From: Acidobacteriota bacterium | GTDB taxonomy: Bacteria; Acidobacteriota; Blastocatellia; Pyrinomonadales; Pyrinomonadaceae | DNA length: 64,000 nt | Direction: 5' to 3' | NCBI GenBank assembly: GCA_016703965.1 | Contig: JADJBB010000021.1 | Span: 124,001 to 188,000 of the forward strand | Part shown: one piece after another, positions 53,335-61,852 of the stretch | Position numbering within the stretch: the first letter of the stretch is position 1 | Layout of the letters: every line of letters starts with the position of its first letter | Made by a program: the position numbers and the translations under genes | The notes under the pieces: model-generated | Databases searched by the model: none | Told to the model about the DNA's origin: nothing | Seen by the model: only the letters and a program-made list of their open reading frames with translations

Positions 53335-55182
53335 TTAATTCCCGATGAAGTCTAGATCAGTCACCGGATCGACGACCTGTACGATTCGCGGAGAAAAATT
53401 GTAGCGTTTAGACCCGACGCTCACGATATAACTGCCGCCCGCCTCAACGTCCTCGAACCGATAGATGCCAAACGAACTCGTCGTCACCACACGCCTCAAA
53501 CCATCGGCCCCGACCAACGATACCGATGCATTGCGTATGCCGCGCCCATCAGGTGTCAGGACTCGCCCCGAAACCTCAACGCCGGCGGCAGTAATACCAA
53601 ATGCTACAAATCCAGACTGGAAATATGACGAAATGGTACTGCCGCTGCTATTTCGGATCTCACTCGGCACGGGTGAATTACCAAATGTTATCGGGTAGAT
53701 ACCGGGTGGCGCACCTGGTGAAACAAAGAAGGCGATCGATAGCAACTGGCGAGTTCCCGCAGGGAAATCTGATGGTGAATCAACGGTTATACCAAGCCTG
53801 CCTGCCGCCGCCTGACTGATATCGGTTATTATTCCTGTTCCTACGGGAACTCCCGACCCCAGCGTAACGATCGGATCTGTCATCACCGCCGCATTATAAT
53901 TAGTCGTGAATGATATACGCCTCTCACCACCAAAGGCCAAGAACTCAAAGACAACATTAACGGATTGGCCCGGAAGAGCAATGGTGGAAACTACGCGTAC
54001 CGTGGGTGTATTAGGCGGAACAGGAGTTGGGGTTGGGGTTGGCACCACCGTTGGTGTTGGGGTCGGCATCACGGTCGGTGTTGGTGTCGGGGTTGGGGTC
54101 GGCGTCATGGTCGGTGTTGGTGTCGGCGAACCTCCAGGTGTCGGGGTTGGGGTCAAACCCGGCGTCGGAGTAGGAACGATGATCGGTCCTGTTTGAATAG
54201 CGATGCCGTCGATCACCTGGGTTTCGCTACCGCCGACCCTTCCAATAATTGACGCCGCTCCCGTGGCAAGATCGATGCTGACAAAAATTGGAACAGAATC
54301 GATGAATAGCGAAGCGTACGCATTTGTCGCTCCCGGCTTGATATCCATCGAGCCGAAATTCGTCGGATCAACACCGAGATTTCCGATAGTGGTCAACTGG
54401 CCACCGTTAGGTGACGGATTTCCATTTACGCCGCCAACGCGAACGAGTGTATTTGCCTGGATATCAACACCATATGTCGTAGTAACACCTGACGTTGTGG
54501 TACTAGCTATGTGCACGACCCTGGGAACAACGCCTGCATTAACATCACCGGCCGCATATCTCAGCGTCGTATCGTTTGCCGCGAGTTGACCGGTATTCGG
54601 ATCGAGACGGCGGTTGGTTGCTTGGCTACCAACATTCCTAATTCGATCCTCGACAGGATCAAAATCAAAGCCGTAGAACGTATCGATGATCGAGGGCACG
54701 TTGTTCGTAGGATGGACACGAACCACTTCACCGGTAATCACATTGATCCTGACCAATTTCCCAGGTGTTGGGAAACCTCCCGTAGCAATGCCATAGAGCA
54801 TCCCGTCAGCAGGACGAAAATCTAAACCAAATATTTCGTCGTCGCCTAACCCCGTCAGAGCAATGTCGGTAAGTAAAGTACCCGGTTCCGATGCGTCAAA
54901 GCTTATAAGATGCTTATTTAAATTCTCGTAGGCATAGACGATCGTCCCTGCCTCTGGAAAAGCTCTGGGAACCTTGGACAGATCCGTGCCGGGCCCAATC
55001 TCGCCTTCACGATCAGCGATCATCCGGGCCTGCAGTTCGGGAGAAATATCTTTGCGGTTTTCAGCTATCGGCTGACTTCCGCTTGAGATCAACCTTTGAG
55101 CATCGGCCCGCCAGGTTATAGCTGCAAAAAACGCAACGGCTAATACCGCAACCAGAGTAAAAATTCCGATAGGCTTTTTCAT
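53335..55182 (-). CDS. Secreted DUF4394 protein with PTPTP linker and CarboxypepD_reg-like C-terminus
   Basis: A 615-residue exported protein with signal [20 protein letters not shown]. Residues about 75-345 are DUF4394, a propeller-like region ([60 protein letters not shown]). A Pro/Thr linker of about 55 residues follows. Then a cohesin-like part ([20 protein letters not shown]) and a C-terminal CarboxypepD_reg-like beta-sandwich ([40 protein letters not shown]). The last domain recurs in the next gene upstream. It is probably a surface-exposed protein. Confidence 0.87.
   Translation of the reverse strand: MKKPIGIFTLVAVLAVAFFAAITWRADAQRLISSGSQPIAENRKDISPELQARMIADREGEIGPGTDLSKVPRAFPEAGTIVYAYENLNKHLISFDASEPGTLLTDIALTGLGDDEIFGLDFRPADGMLYGIATGGFPTPGKLVRINVITGEVVRVHPTNNVPSIIDTFYGFDFDPVEDRIRNVGSQATNRRLDPNTGQLAANDTTLRYAAGDVNAGVVPRVVHIASTTTSGVTTTYGVDIQANTLVRVGGVNGNPSPNGGQLTTIGNLGVDPTNFGSMDIKPGATNAYASLFIDSVPIFVSIDLATGAASIIGRVGGSETQVIDGIAIQTGPIIVPTPTPGLTPTPTPGGSPTPTPTMTPTPTPTPTPTVMPTPTPTVVPTPTPTPVPPNTPTVRVVSTIALPGQSVNVVFEFLAFGGERRISFTTNYNAAVMTDPIVTLGSGVPVGTGIITDISQAAAGRLGITVDSPSDFPAGTRQLLSIAFFVSPGAPPGIYPITFGNSPVPSEIRNSSGSTISSYFQSGFVAFGITAAGVEVSGRVLTPDGRGIRNASVSLVGADGLRRVVTTSSFGIYRFEDVEAGGSYIVSVGSKRYNFSPRIVQVVDPVTDLDFIGN
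54017..54175. repeat. Minisatellite encoding the PTPTP linker
   Basis: Tandem six-base units of the type GGTGTT, GGGGTT and GGGGTC repeat for about 160 bases with a few breaks. On the minus strand they encode alternating Pro and Thr. Slippage here would change only the linker length. Confidence 0.85.
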
Positions 55183-55347
55183 GGTAATGCTCGACGCTTC
55201 TGGCTCAGCCCCTTATTGTTCTGACAGTTGATGGATGTTTGTTTACGGCTTGGCGTCGGGAAACGGAGACACGCCGTGGTTTACGCTGATTGTAGTTGCT
55301 GCGGTGCCAACTTTCAATAAAGATTTTTGCACCATCACTCGGAAATC

Positions 55348-55384
55348 AAAAAAGGCTGTCCGAAGATCGCTCTCCGAACAGCCT
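55348..55384 (-). terminator. Rho-independent terminator of collapsed paralogue
   Basis: On the minus strand AGGCTGT and ACAGCCT bracket an extended partly paired loop and are followed by five T. It lies about 20 bases after the stop at 55406. Confidence 0.8.
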
Positions 55385-55405
55385 GATCATTATCATTTCG
55401 GCCGC

Positions 55406-55933
55406 CTATTCCAAGCCTACAAAATCAACATCAGTCCGCGTATCGTCCGCTACAATAATGTTTGGTGCGAACCGGTAGCGTTTTGATGAGACGGTAATGG
55501 TATACGTAAAGCCGCGTGTGACATTCTGGAAAGAATAAACGCCAAAAGAACTTGTTGTAGCCGTCCGCCGCGTTCCGCCGGGGCCGATCATCGTGACCCT
55601 CGCGTTTCTTATGCCGATCCCCGCCTCCTCGTCGAAGGCGAGGACTGGTGAATCCTCGATACGAAAACGCTGCAGCGTGCCGTCCGGCATTGGGATCTCG
55701 ACGATGACATTTTTCAATCTCGCTTCATTGGTAAATTCACGGGGCATATCGCTCATGTACTGAGCGAGCGCCGCCGCGTCGAGCTTAAATGAAACCGACT
55801 TCTCGGGCGAGAGTTGCCGGCGGCCGAGCGTGGGCACGCGGCTGGCATCGGTCTGCTGCCAAAGCTGAGATTTGCCAACAGCCATTATCTCGGTCAGTGA
55901 AGAAAATAAAAATACGATCGAAAGTAAAATCAA
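55406..55933 (-). pseudogene. Remnant of a secreted protein: propeptide-like start joined to CarboxypepD_reg-like end
   Basis: A 175-residue frame. KSVSFKLDAAALAQYMSDMP, then EIPMPDGTLQRFRIEDSPVL, resembles the N-terminal region of Acidobacterial secreted metalloproteases, where the phrase on P(L/M)PDG...RFR(V/I)(E)ESPV opens the pro-region. It is joined directly to GIGIRNARVTMIGPGGTRRT and the C-terminal 70 residues that match the end of the DUF4394 protein downstream. The catalytic middle would be missing. The only strong ribosome site (AGGAG at 55981-55985) leads to the ATG at 55973 in another frame, so the usable start (TTG 55933) is poor and an N-terminal frameshift is likely. It could instead be a short functional secreted protein. 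Confidence 0.55.
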
Positions 55934-56238
55934 TATGCGCCAAACGGGCGGCCGGGTTCCTACGGGTTGTCATCAATATGCTCCTAAATTGTCTAATCGA
56001 ATAAGTTTGGAAACTGGCTTAGATTCGGGCGAGAATAACACTTGGCACTGCAAAAAGCAAAGTATTTTCTTTTCAGGCACTTAGCCTTGCCGGACGCTAA
56101 GCGGCGGCGGCCTTAAATTGGTTTTGCAAACCGTTTACTGCAGTTTTGCGCTAGAATCGTTTCTCGCGGAGCGTTTTGTTAATCTATGGGTCCTGCAAGT
56201 ACCGTCGAAAACCAATCCGAACTCAAACCCAAACCAGT
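55934..56238. other. Intergenic region before serine hydrolase gene
   Basis: About 305 bases without a convincing gene beyond the out-of-frame ATG at 55973 discussed for the neighbour. It contains the short inverted repeat GGTTT-TGC-AAACC near 56119. No clear promoter was found. Confidence 0.4.
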
Positions 56239-57783
56239 ATGAAAAGACTTACCGGCATTATCAGTTTAATTTTTGTCTTCCAGCTTTTTGTCTACACCCA
56301 AACTCTCGATGAAAAGCTCAAGGAGATCGACGACTACGCGAACACGGTCACCCAAACCTGGGCCGGCAAATCGGGTGCAGGCATGGCGATCGCCGTGATC
56401 AAAGATGACAAGGTCGTTTCTGCAAAGGGCTACGGCATTCGCGAACTTGGCAAACCTGACAAAGTAGATGAGAACACGGTCTTTGCCATCGCTTCGAATT
56501 CGAAGGCTTTCACGGTCGCGAGCCTTGCCATTCTCGTCGATGAAAAAAAGCTTGACTGGAATGACAAGGTTTCGAAATATTTGCCCGACTTTCAACTATA
56601 CGACCCTTGGGTAACGAGCGAATTGACGATCCGCGATCTCGTCACGCACCGAGTCGGGCTCGATACTTTCAGCGGCGACCTGCTGTGGTATGAAACGACA
56701 TATTCGCCCGATGAGATCCTTCGTCGCGTCCGTTTTCTGAAACCTGTTTCGAGCTTTCGAACGCAATTCGGCTATCAAAACCTGATGTTCATCGCCGCCG
56801 GAAAGGTCGTTGAGAAAGTTTCGGGCAAATCGTGGTGCTCTTTCGTCACCGAGCGAATCCTTACACCGCTTGGCATGGTTCGAACCGTCTGCAGCATCAA
56901 TAACCTGCCTGACAATGCCGCGTGGCCTCATAACGAATCCGCCGGGACGCTGCGCAAGCTCAACCGCGGCAACGTCGACGGAGCATACGCCGCCGCCGCG
57001 TTGAATTCGTCGGTCAACGATCTCTCAAAATGGGTACGCACACAGCTTGGACGCGGGAAATTTGAAGGCAAGCAGATCTTTAGCGAAGCTCAGGCCTGGG
57101 GAATGCACCAGCCATATCTGGCCCAGCAGATCGGGCCGCAGCCGACGAGCGGAATTCAGCCGCGTCATTTCTCAGGGGTTGCCAGCGGCTGGTTCGTTTA
57201 CGATTACTACGGCAGAAAGATCATCAACCACAGCGGCGGACTGGACGGAATGCTGTCGTACACCGTTCTGATCCCCGAGGAAAATGCCGGTTTCGTCGTT
57301 CTCACCAACAGCGAATCGCCCACGTTCACGATCATGATGAACAAGATCCGCGACGTTCTGGTCGGAGCACCGAAACGCGATTGGAACGAGGAAGCAAAAG
57401 CTCAGGTCGCCGGAATGAAGAAATTTGCCGATGACGAAACGGCAAAGTCCGAGGCCGCCCGCGTCCAGAACACCAAACCAACTTTGGCCCTAGCCGGCTA
57501 TGCCGGAAAATATTCCGATAAACTCTACGGCGACGTCACCATCGCTGAGGAAAGCGGCAAGCTTGTGATGCGATTTCTCCCCTCGCCGAACTTCGTCGCC
57601 GACCTCGAACACTGGCATTACGACACGTGGCGTATAAAATGGCGCCCCTCCGTTTCGTACAATTTTCCGCGAGGCTTTGTAACTTTCACGATCGATAAAG
57701 ACGGCAAGACCGACCAGCTAAAGGTCGATCAACCGAACAACGATTTTTGGTTCTACGAGCTGGATCTGAGGCGGGCGAAATAG
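56239..57783 (+). CDS. Class C beta-lactamase-fold serine hydrolase
   Basis: A 514-residue exported hydrolase; the ATG at 56239 gives the signal MKRLTGIISLIFVFQLFVYT. The Ser/Lys pair is in FAIASNSKAFTVASLAIL (SxxK) near residue 98, the Tyr in FGYQNLMFIAAGKVV (YxN), and the HxG-like motif in INHSGGLDGMLSYTV. Residues 420-514 form a DUF3471-like C-terminal beta domain (GYAGKYSDKLYGDVTIAEES). Such proteins are peptidases or esterases more often than true beta-lactamases. Confidence 0.92.
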   Translation: MKRLTGIISLIFVFQLFVYTQTLDEKLKEIDDYANTVTQTWAGKSGAGMAIAVIKDDKVVSAKGYGIRELGKPDKVDENTVFAIASNSKAFTVASLAILVDEKKLDWNDKVSKYLPDFQLYDPWVTSELTIRDLVTHRVGLDTFSGDLLWYETTYSPDEILRRVRFLKPVSSFRTQFGYQNLMFIAAGKVVEKVSGKSWCSFVTERILTPLGMVRTVCSINNLPDNAAWPHNESAGTLRKLNRGNVDGAYAAAALNSSVNDLSKWVRTQLGRGKFEGKQIFSEAQAWGMHQPYLAQQIGPQPTSGIQPRHFSGVASGWFVYDYYGRKIINHSGGLDGMLSYTVLIPEENAGFVVLTNSESPTFTIMMNKIRDVLVGAPKRDWNEEAKAQVAGMKKFADDETAKSEAARVQNTKPTLALAGYAGKYSDKLYGDVTIAEESGKLVMRFLPSPNFVADLEHWHYDTWRIKWRPSVSYNFPRGFVTFTIDKDGKTDQLKVDQPNNDFWFYELDLRRAK

Positions 57784-57853
57784 ACGAAACTCAGGAAAAA
57801 GATTGACTCTTGTACGGCAGCGTGCCACACTAAGCCTGGAATGAGAGGATATT

Positions 57854-58135
57854 ATGCAAGCTACTGAAACCACCACATCACGCCTTAGTATCAGGTTACC
57901 GCAACATATTAAGGATGAGATCGAAGAAGCTGCCCTAGTTTCGGGAGTATCAGTAACTGATTTTACTATCTCCAGCCTTGCTATATCTGCGGAACAGGTA
58001 TTGGAACGTCATCGTCTTCGTCGTCTTACAAATCGTGACCGTGACATCTTCTTGGCGATGCTTGACTCTGACACCGAGCCAAATGAGAAATTGATCGACG
58101 CTTTCAAAGCAATGAAAGAACTGATTGCCGAATGA
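57854..58135 (+). CDS. TacA-like DUF1778 antitoxin
   Basis: A 93-residue antitoxin with an N-terminal ribbon-helix-helix: SRLSIRLPQHIKDEIEEAAL followed by VSGVSVTDFTISSLAISAEQ. The C-terminal part (RDRDIFLAMLDSDTEPNEKL) binds the toxin in this family. It should neutralise the acetyltransferase and repress the operon through the RHH domain. The 3' end overlaps the toxin gene by four bases (ATGA). Confidence 0.92.
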   Translation: MQATETTTSRLSIRLPQHIKDEIEEAALVSGVSVTDFTISSLAISAEQVLERHRLRRLTNRDRDIFLAMLDSDTEPNEKLIDAFKAMKELIAE

Positions 58136-58653
58136 AAACGCTGTTCAGGATCGAACCGATTTCTAAATCAAACGATAGAGAGGCTTTCGATTGTGGCATC
58201 GAAAGCCTCAATCTATTTTTGCGCAAATTCGCGAGACAGAATAATGAACGGGGTTTAGGGCGAACCTACGTCGCGGTCAAAGAGAATGACGAGAAGATCT
58301 ATGGTTACTACACCATTTCTAGCAGTGCTTTCGATTTTGAGTTGGCTCCTGAAAATCTGCCTAGATATCCCATTCCGGTTGTACATCTAGGCAGATTAGC
58401 GGTTGATCGTTCGGCGCAGGGCGAGCGACTCGGTCGTGCCCTTTTGTTCCATGCTTTTAAGAGATCTGTAGATCTAGCCGAACATCTTGGTATATACGCG
58501 GTCGAGGTTTATGCACTGAACGAGGAGGCTCGGCAGTTTTATCTGCGTTTCGGACTGACCGAGTTGAAGGACGATAAACTGCATTTATATATAACGATCA
58601 AGAAAATAAGAGCGATGTTGTCCTCTGATTCAGATCAGAACTCGACAAAATAA
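58132..58653 (+). CDS. TacT-like GNAT toxin
   Basis: A 173-residue acetyltransferase toxin of the TacT/AtaT class, which acetylates the amino group of charged tRNA and stops translation. FDCGIESLNLFLRKFARQNN and RTYVAVKENDEKIYGYYTIS are family hallmarks, VVHLGRLAVDRSAQGERLGR is the acetyl-CoA site, and EEARQFYLRFGLTELKDD contains the active Tyr (FYxRFGL). It overlaps the antitoxin gene in an ATGA arrangement. Length and motifs are complete, so the pair looks functional. Confidence 0.93.
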   Translation: MKTLFRIEPISKSNDREAFDCGIESLNLFLRKFARQNNERGLGRTYVAVKENDEKIYGYYTISSSAFDFELAPENLPRYPIPVVHLGRLAVDRSAQGERLGRALLFHAFKRSVDLAEHLGIYAVEVYALNEEARQFYLRFGLTELKDDKLHLYITIKKIRAMLSSDSDQNSTK

Positions 58654-58728
58654 GGCTCGATGTGTAAGAATCTCTTTTCTATTACCAGTTTAATAGTTGC
58701 AGAGACCTAAGGAGACGATTAATTTTTG

Positions 58729-58938
58729 ATGTCAGAAGAAGCAGTACAGACGGCCGAAGAGCCGGTGGTAGCAATCGAAGCGGCGGCCGAGCCGGAAGAC
58801 GTTTCGTATCAGGCAGTTGAGAAAGAGGGAACGGTAACCGCGATCTGGGAAATGCAGGGGCACAAACACCTCCGCACCATCGATCCGCGTTCCAACGAGG
58901 GCAAACAGATCCTCGCACTCTTCGAAACCGCAGGGTAA
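58729..58938 (+). CDS. Hypothetical acidic small protein
   Basis: A 69-residue protein with an acidic Glu/Ala-rich first half (EEAVQTAEEPVVAIEAAAEP) and a compact second half (GTVTAIWEMQGHKHLRTIDP). AAGGAG lies 14 bases before the ATG, or 11 before an in-frame TTG. No family is recognised. An inverted repeat follows its stop. Confidence 0.6.
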   Translation: MSEEAVQTAEEPVVAIEAAAEPEDVSYQAVEKEGTVTAIWEMQGHKHLRTIDPRSNEGKQILALFETAG

Positions 58939-58956
58939 CTAAGAATCGGAACCACA

Positions 58957-59008
58957 AAAATACACCAAAGAGTCACGAAATATATTTTCGTGCTTTTTGG
59001 TGTATTTT
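58957..59008. repeat. Inverted repeat element between convergent genes
   Basis: AAAATACACCAAA and TTTGGTGTATTTT flank an inner pair CACGAAA and TTTTCGTG, giving an almost complete stem-loop of about 50 bases. The ACACCAAAGAG motif resembles dispersed elements in related genomes. It may also act as a bidirectional transcription end. Confidence 0.7.
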
Positions 59009-59086
59009 CCTGTCTAATTATGCGGAAGCCCGCACGAAGTAAGGGCTCTCTCAAGGAATGAGGTCAGAGTGCACGCCCTCTCACAT

Positions 59087-59833
59087 TTAATAAGGCAGCA
59101 AATGCAGTATCGGATGATCAACCTTCTCCAACCGTCGCCCCTCAAACTCCGCGACCTGCACGACCCCGATACCCGCCGAGGTTAAAAAGATCGCGTCCGC
59201 GTCCTTTAACGCCTCGATCCCAACCTCAACCTCACGGCAATCAATATTCTCAAACACAAAGTCCCGCGTCGTCCCTGCCAAACAGCCCATCGCCAAACCC
59301 GGCGTAAACAGCTCACCGCCCTTCACCCAAAACACATTCGCCATACACGCACTCGTCACAAATCCGCATTCATTCAAACGTATCGCCTCGTGAAAGCCAC
59401 GGGCCTTTGCTTCATCGAGCGACATGATCGGTTCGAGATAATTGCAGGATTTGACGCCGACGAGCGGTGAGCGTGAGTTTACTGGAAACGAAGACGTCGT
59501 TATCTTGTGATCTGTTTCGCGAACAAGGCGATCGGTAGCCTCGATCAGCAATTTGGTTACTTCGCCCGGAGATTCGACGGATGGCCAAAGTCGGCTCGGA
59601 TTACTGTCTAAAAACGAAATTCGAGCACGCCCGGTATCAATCCGCTCAGTAATTGTGATTTTGTGTAGCTTATCGAGAACAGATTGATAACTGTACTGAG
59701 AAATATCAATATCTAGTTTTTTGGCATTGGATAAAAGACGTTTCCAATGTTTATCCCAAAACAGCCCCGCACCTCCTGAAATGCAGACCGTTGTAAAAAC
59801 ACCTTTTCCGTAAAGAATGTAATTTTCAGCCAC
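59087..59833 (-). CDS. PabC-like class IV aminotransferase-fold enzyme
   Basis: A 248-residue PLP enzyme of fold type IV, most similar to 4-amino-4-deoxychorismate lyase. The PLP lysine is K128 in GVKSCNYLEPIMSLDEAKAR, FVTSACMANVFWVKGG aligns with VTECCAANLFWRKG of E. coli PabC, and the N-terminus has KGVFTTVCISGGAGLFWDKH. The conserved Glu of the TE pair is Ser here (S161), so catalysis may be altered. A branched-chain aminotransferase or D-amino acid transaminase is the alternative. No pabA or pabB is nearby. Confidence 0.82.
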   Translation of the reverse strand: MAENYILYGKGVFTTVCISGGAGLFWDKHWKRLLSNAKKLDIDISQYSYQSVLDKLHKITITERIDTGRARISFLDSNPSRLWPSVESPGEVTKLLIEATDRLVRETDHKITTSSFPVNSRSPLVGVKSCNYLEPIMSLDEAKARGFHEAIRLNECGFVTSACMANVFWVKGGELFTPGLAMGCLAGTTRDFVFENIDCREVEVGIEALKDADAIFLTSAGIGVVQVAEFEGRRLEKVDHPILHLLPY

Positions 59834-59862
59834 TAAGTGATTATTCGCGAGACGTCCAGTGG

Positions 59863-60273
59863 TTAGCTTGCATCCGGACCGTCAATGAAAATGCTCTTGA
59901 GAAAAACTAGAGTAAGGCCCACGAATGGAGCGATGTGTATGACCGAGAAAAAGATGAACCCAAATTGGTCACGATTCCACGACTTAATTAAATCCGCTGT
60001 TCCATCTTCACCAAGACCTCCGAGAATTAAATATGCGGTAAGAAAAACGCTGGCTATCAGCACACCACCGAAGATTATCTTCGCCCATTTCGGATGCAAA
60101 TCAACTACAAGAAATCCCACAACAGGGAAAAACAGCCCTAAAAACTCGGCTATGGCGAACAGCATAAACCACAGAAAATTACCGTGCCCGCCGCCAGTAA
60201 TTAGCATGGTCCAAAACCCGTACAACACGGCATAAATCAGTCCAACAACAGCCCCGATTACTCGTTTCCACAT
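59863..60273 (-). CDS. Hypothetical four-TM membrane protein
   Basis: A 136-residue protein with about four hydrophobic segments: VIGAVVGLIYAVLYGFWTML, WFMLFAIAEFLGLFFPVVGF, KIIFGGVLIASVFLTAYLIL and FFSVIHIAPFVGLTLVFLKS. No family is recognised. It lies between an alpha/beta hydrolase gene upstream and the PabC-like gene downstream on the same strand. Confidence 0.7.
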   Translation of the reverse strand: MWKRVIGAVVGLIYAVLYGFWTMLITGGGHGNFLWFMLFAIAEFLGLFFPVVGFLVVDLHPKWAKIIFGGVLIASVFLTAYLILGGLGEDGTADLIKSWNRDQFGFIFFSVIHIAPFVGLTLVFLKSIFIDGPDAS

Positions 60274-60287
60274 GCCATTCGCTCAAA

Positions 60288-61301
60288 CTACAATTCCAAC
60301 CGCACATCATCCCCTTCCCTTGACTCGATCTTGCCCTTACGATCGTGCGCAAACTCGCTCACAAGTTCCGTAAAGATCTCGCTCTTTTCCTCTTGCGGGA
60401 CGTGGCCGCAGTCTTTTAGGATGACGAAGCGGGAATTTAGGATCTCCTGGTGGAGTTTGTAGCCGTTTTTGATCGGGATGACCGTGTCTTGGTCGCCCCA
60501 GATTATGAGAGTTTGCTGGTTTATGAGGTGCGCGTCTTGTTCGAGGCGGTCGGCATCCCAGGCACGCGAGGTGGCAAGGACCGCGTGGTGCCCGTCGGCG
60601 GCGTGGAGCGGACGGCGGATCGAGTCGATGCGTTCTTCGGTGATCATGTGGTGATTGGCTTTCGCGAGTGTGCCTTGCATGCGGAAACGGAGGAATGCCT
60701 TAGAATCGATGAGAAACGGTGTTATGGCTTCGCCCAATCCGCGAACCGAGGCCAGTTTTAAGATCGGGTGACTGGTTGGTTCGTCGTTACAGACAGCGTC
60801 AACAAGGACGAGTTTTTCGACATAATCAGGATTATCAAGCGTCAGATCGAGCGCCACTGCACCGCCATACGAACTCCCTACTATGACCGCACGCCCGATG
60901 CCCAGATTATTCATGAACCGCGATATCATCCTCGCCTGTCCCTGGATAGAGTAATCAAACCACGAAGGCTTTTCCGAATATCCAAATCCCAGCAAATCGA
61001 CCGCGATCACGCGAAACCCAGCCTCAGCCAACATCGGAGCCGCAGTTTTCCATACATAAACCGATGCCGTGTAACCGTGGATCAATATCATTGGCGGCTT
61101 CGTCGCGTCGCCGAATTCCTGATAATGCACGCGGGCTCCGTCGACATTTACGAAATGCGACCGCTCAGAATGCACGACATGATCGGCGACCATATCCCAT
61201 CTCACAGTGTCCGCCCGTGTCAGAAGCTTCACAGCCACCGCCGCGCCAACCGCTCCACCCACGGCACCGCCAACTGCTATCGCTAGATTTCGTTTTTTCA
61301 T
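60288..61301 (-). CDS. Alpha/beta hydrolase
   Basis: A 337-residue hydrolase with an N-terminal membrane anchor or signal (AIAVGGAVGGAVGAAVAVKL). KPPMILIHGYTASVYVWKTA is the oxyanion strand, RAVIVGSSYGGAVALDLTLD the nucleophile elbow with Ser, IIWGDQDTVIPIKNGYKLHQ the Asp, and LKDCGHVPQEEKSEIFTELV the His. The fold is like haloalkane dehalogenase, epoxide hydrolase or esterase; the substrate is unknown. Confidence 0.9.
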   Translation of the reverse strand: MKKRNLAIAVGGAVGGAVGAAVAVKLLTRADTVRWDMVADHVVHSERSHFVNVDGARVHYQEFGDATKPPMILIHGYTASVYVWKTAAPMLAEAGFRVIAVDLLGFGYSEKPSWFDYSIQGQARMISRFMNNLGIGRAVIVGSSYGGAVALDLTLDNPDYVEKLVLVDAVCNDEPTSHPILKLASVRGLGEAITPFLIDSKAFLRFRMQGTLAKANHHMITEERIDSIRRPLHAADGHHAVLATSRAWDADRLEQDAHLINQQTLIIWGDQDTVIPIKNGYKLHQEILNSRFVILKDCGHVPQEEKSEIFTELVSEFAHDRKGKIESREGDDVRLEL

Positions 61302-61311
61302 CTGATTGCGT

Positions 61312-61830
61312 TTACTTTGCGATCAATTTCCAGGAGATCGTCACATTTTTCTTAGAATTGAGTTCTTCAACCCGAAAAATGGCCTCATGATCGTCATTCG
61401 AATCGCACGAATGGACGAGATACATGTTGCTGACGATCGCCGGAACATCCTTTTCTCTGGTCGGATTGTCATAACACGGTAGAAAAGGCGTCACCGGAAC
61501 GCTACTCCAGTCACCTTTGCCGAGATCAATTATCCGACTGCGGTCATCAACGATCATCGTGACCGAAAATGCATCGGCTATCGGGCTATTTCCGAACAGA
61601 ACGTCCCAATTATTCCTCGTCAGCTTTCGCCCTTCCTCACCATTTACTCCAAACCTGAAACTAAAGGCGGCATTAATATAGTTATCAACACCATCTTTCG
61701 TCTGGCGTTTCTCAAGAGTCACGAATTTTGGTTCAACACCGATTCCTTGAGCAAGAATTAATGTTGAGAAACCCGACGCCGCTAACAACATGGCGACCAT
61801 CAGAAACCGTTTAGAAAACCCGACGATCAT
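61312..61830 (-). CDS. Hypothetical secreted protein
   Basis: A 172-residue exported protein; GGAGG lies nine bases before the ATG at 61830 and the signal ends at LILAQ. The mature part is beta-rich (FVTLEKRQTKDGVDNYINAA, FSVTMIVDDRSRIIDLGKGD) with a pair of Cys (FLPCYDN, LVHSCDSN). No family is recognised. It lies downstream of truB on the same strand. Confidence 0.65.
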   Translation of the reverse strand: MIVGFSKRFLMVAMLLAASGFSTLILAQGIGVEPKFVTLEKRQTKDGVDNYINAAFSFRFGVNGEEGRKLTRNNWDVLFGNSPIADAFSVTMIVDDRSRIIDLGKGDWSSVPVTPFLPCYDNPTREKDVPAIVSNMYLVHSCDSNDDHEAIFRVEELNSKKNVTISWKLIAK

Positions 61831-61852
61831 ATTGAGTTCCTCCACCGCAATT

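Noticed and set aside
53906..54196. Gly-Val repeat frame on the plus strand
   Set aside because: It is the reverse of the PTPTP-encoding minisatellite.
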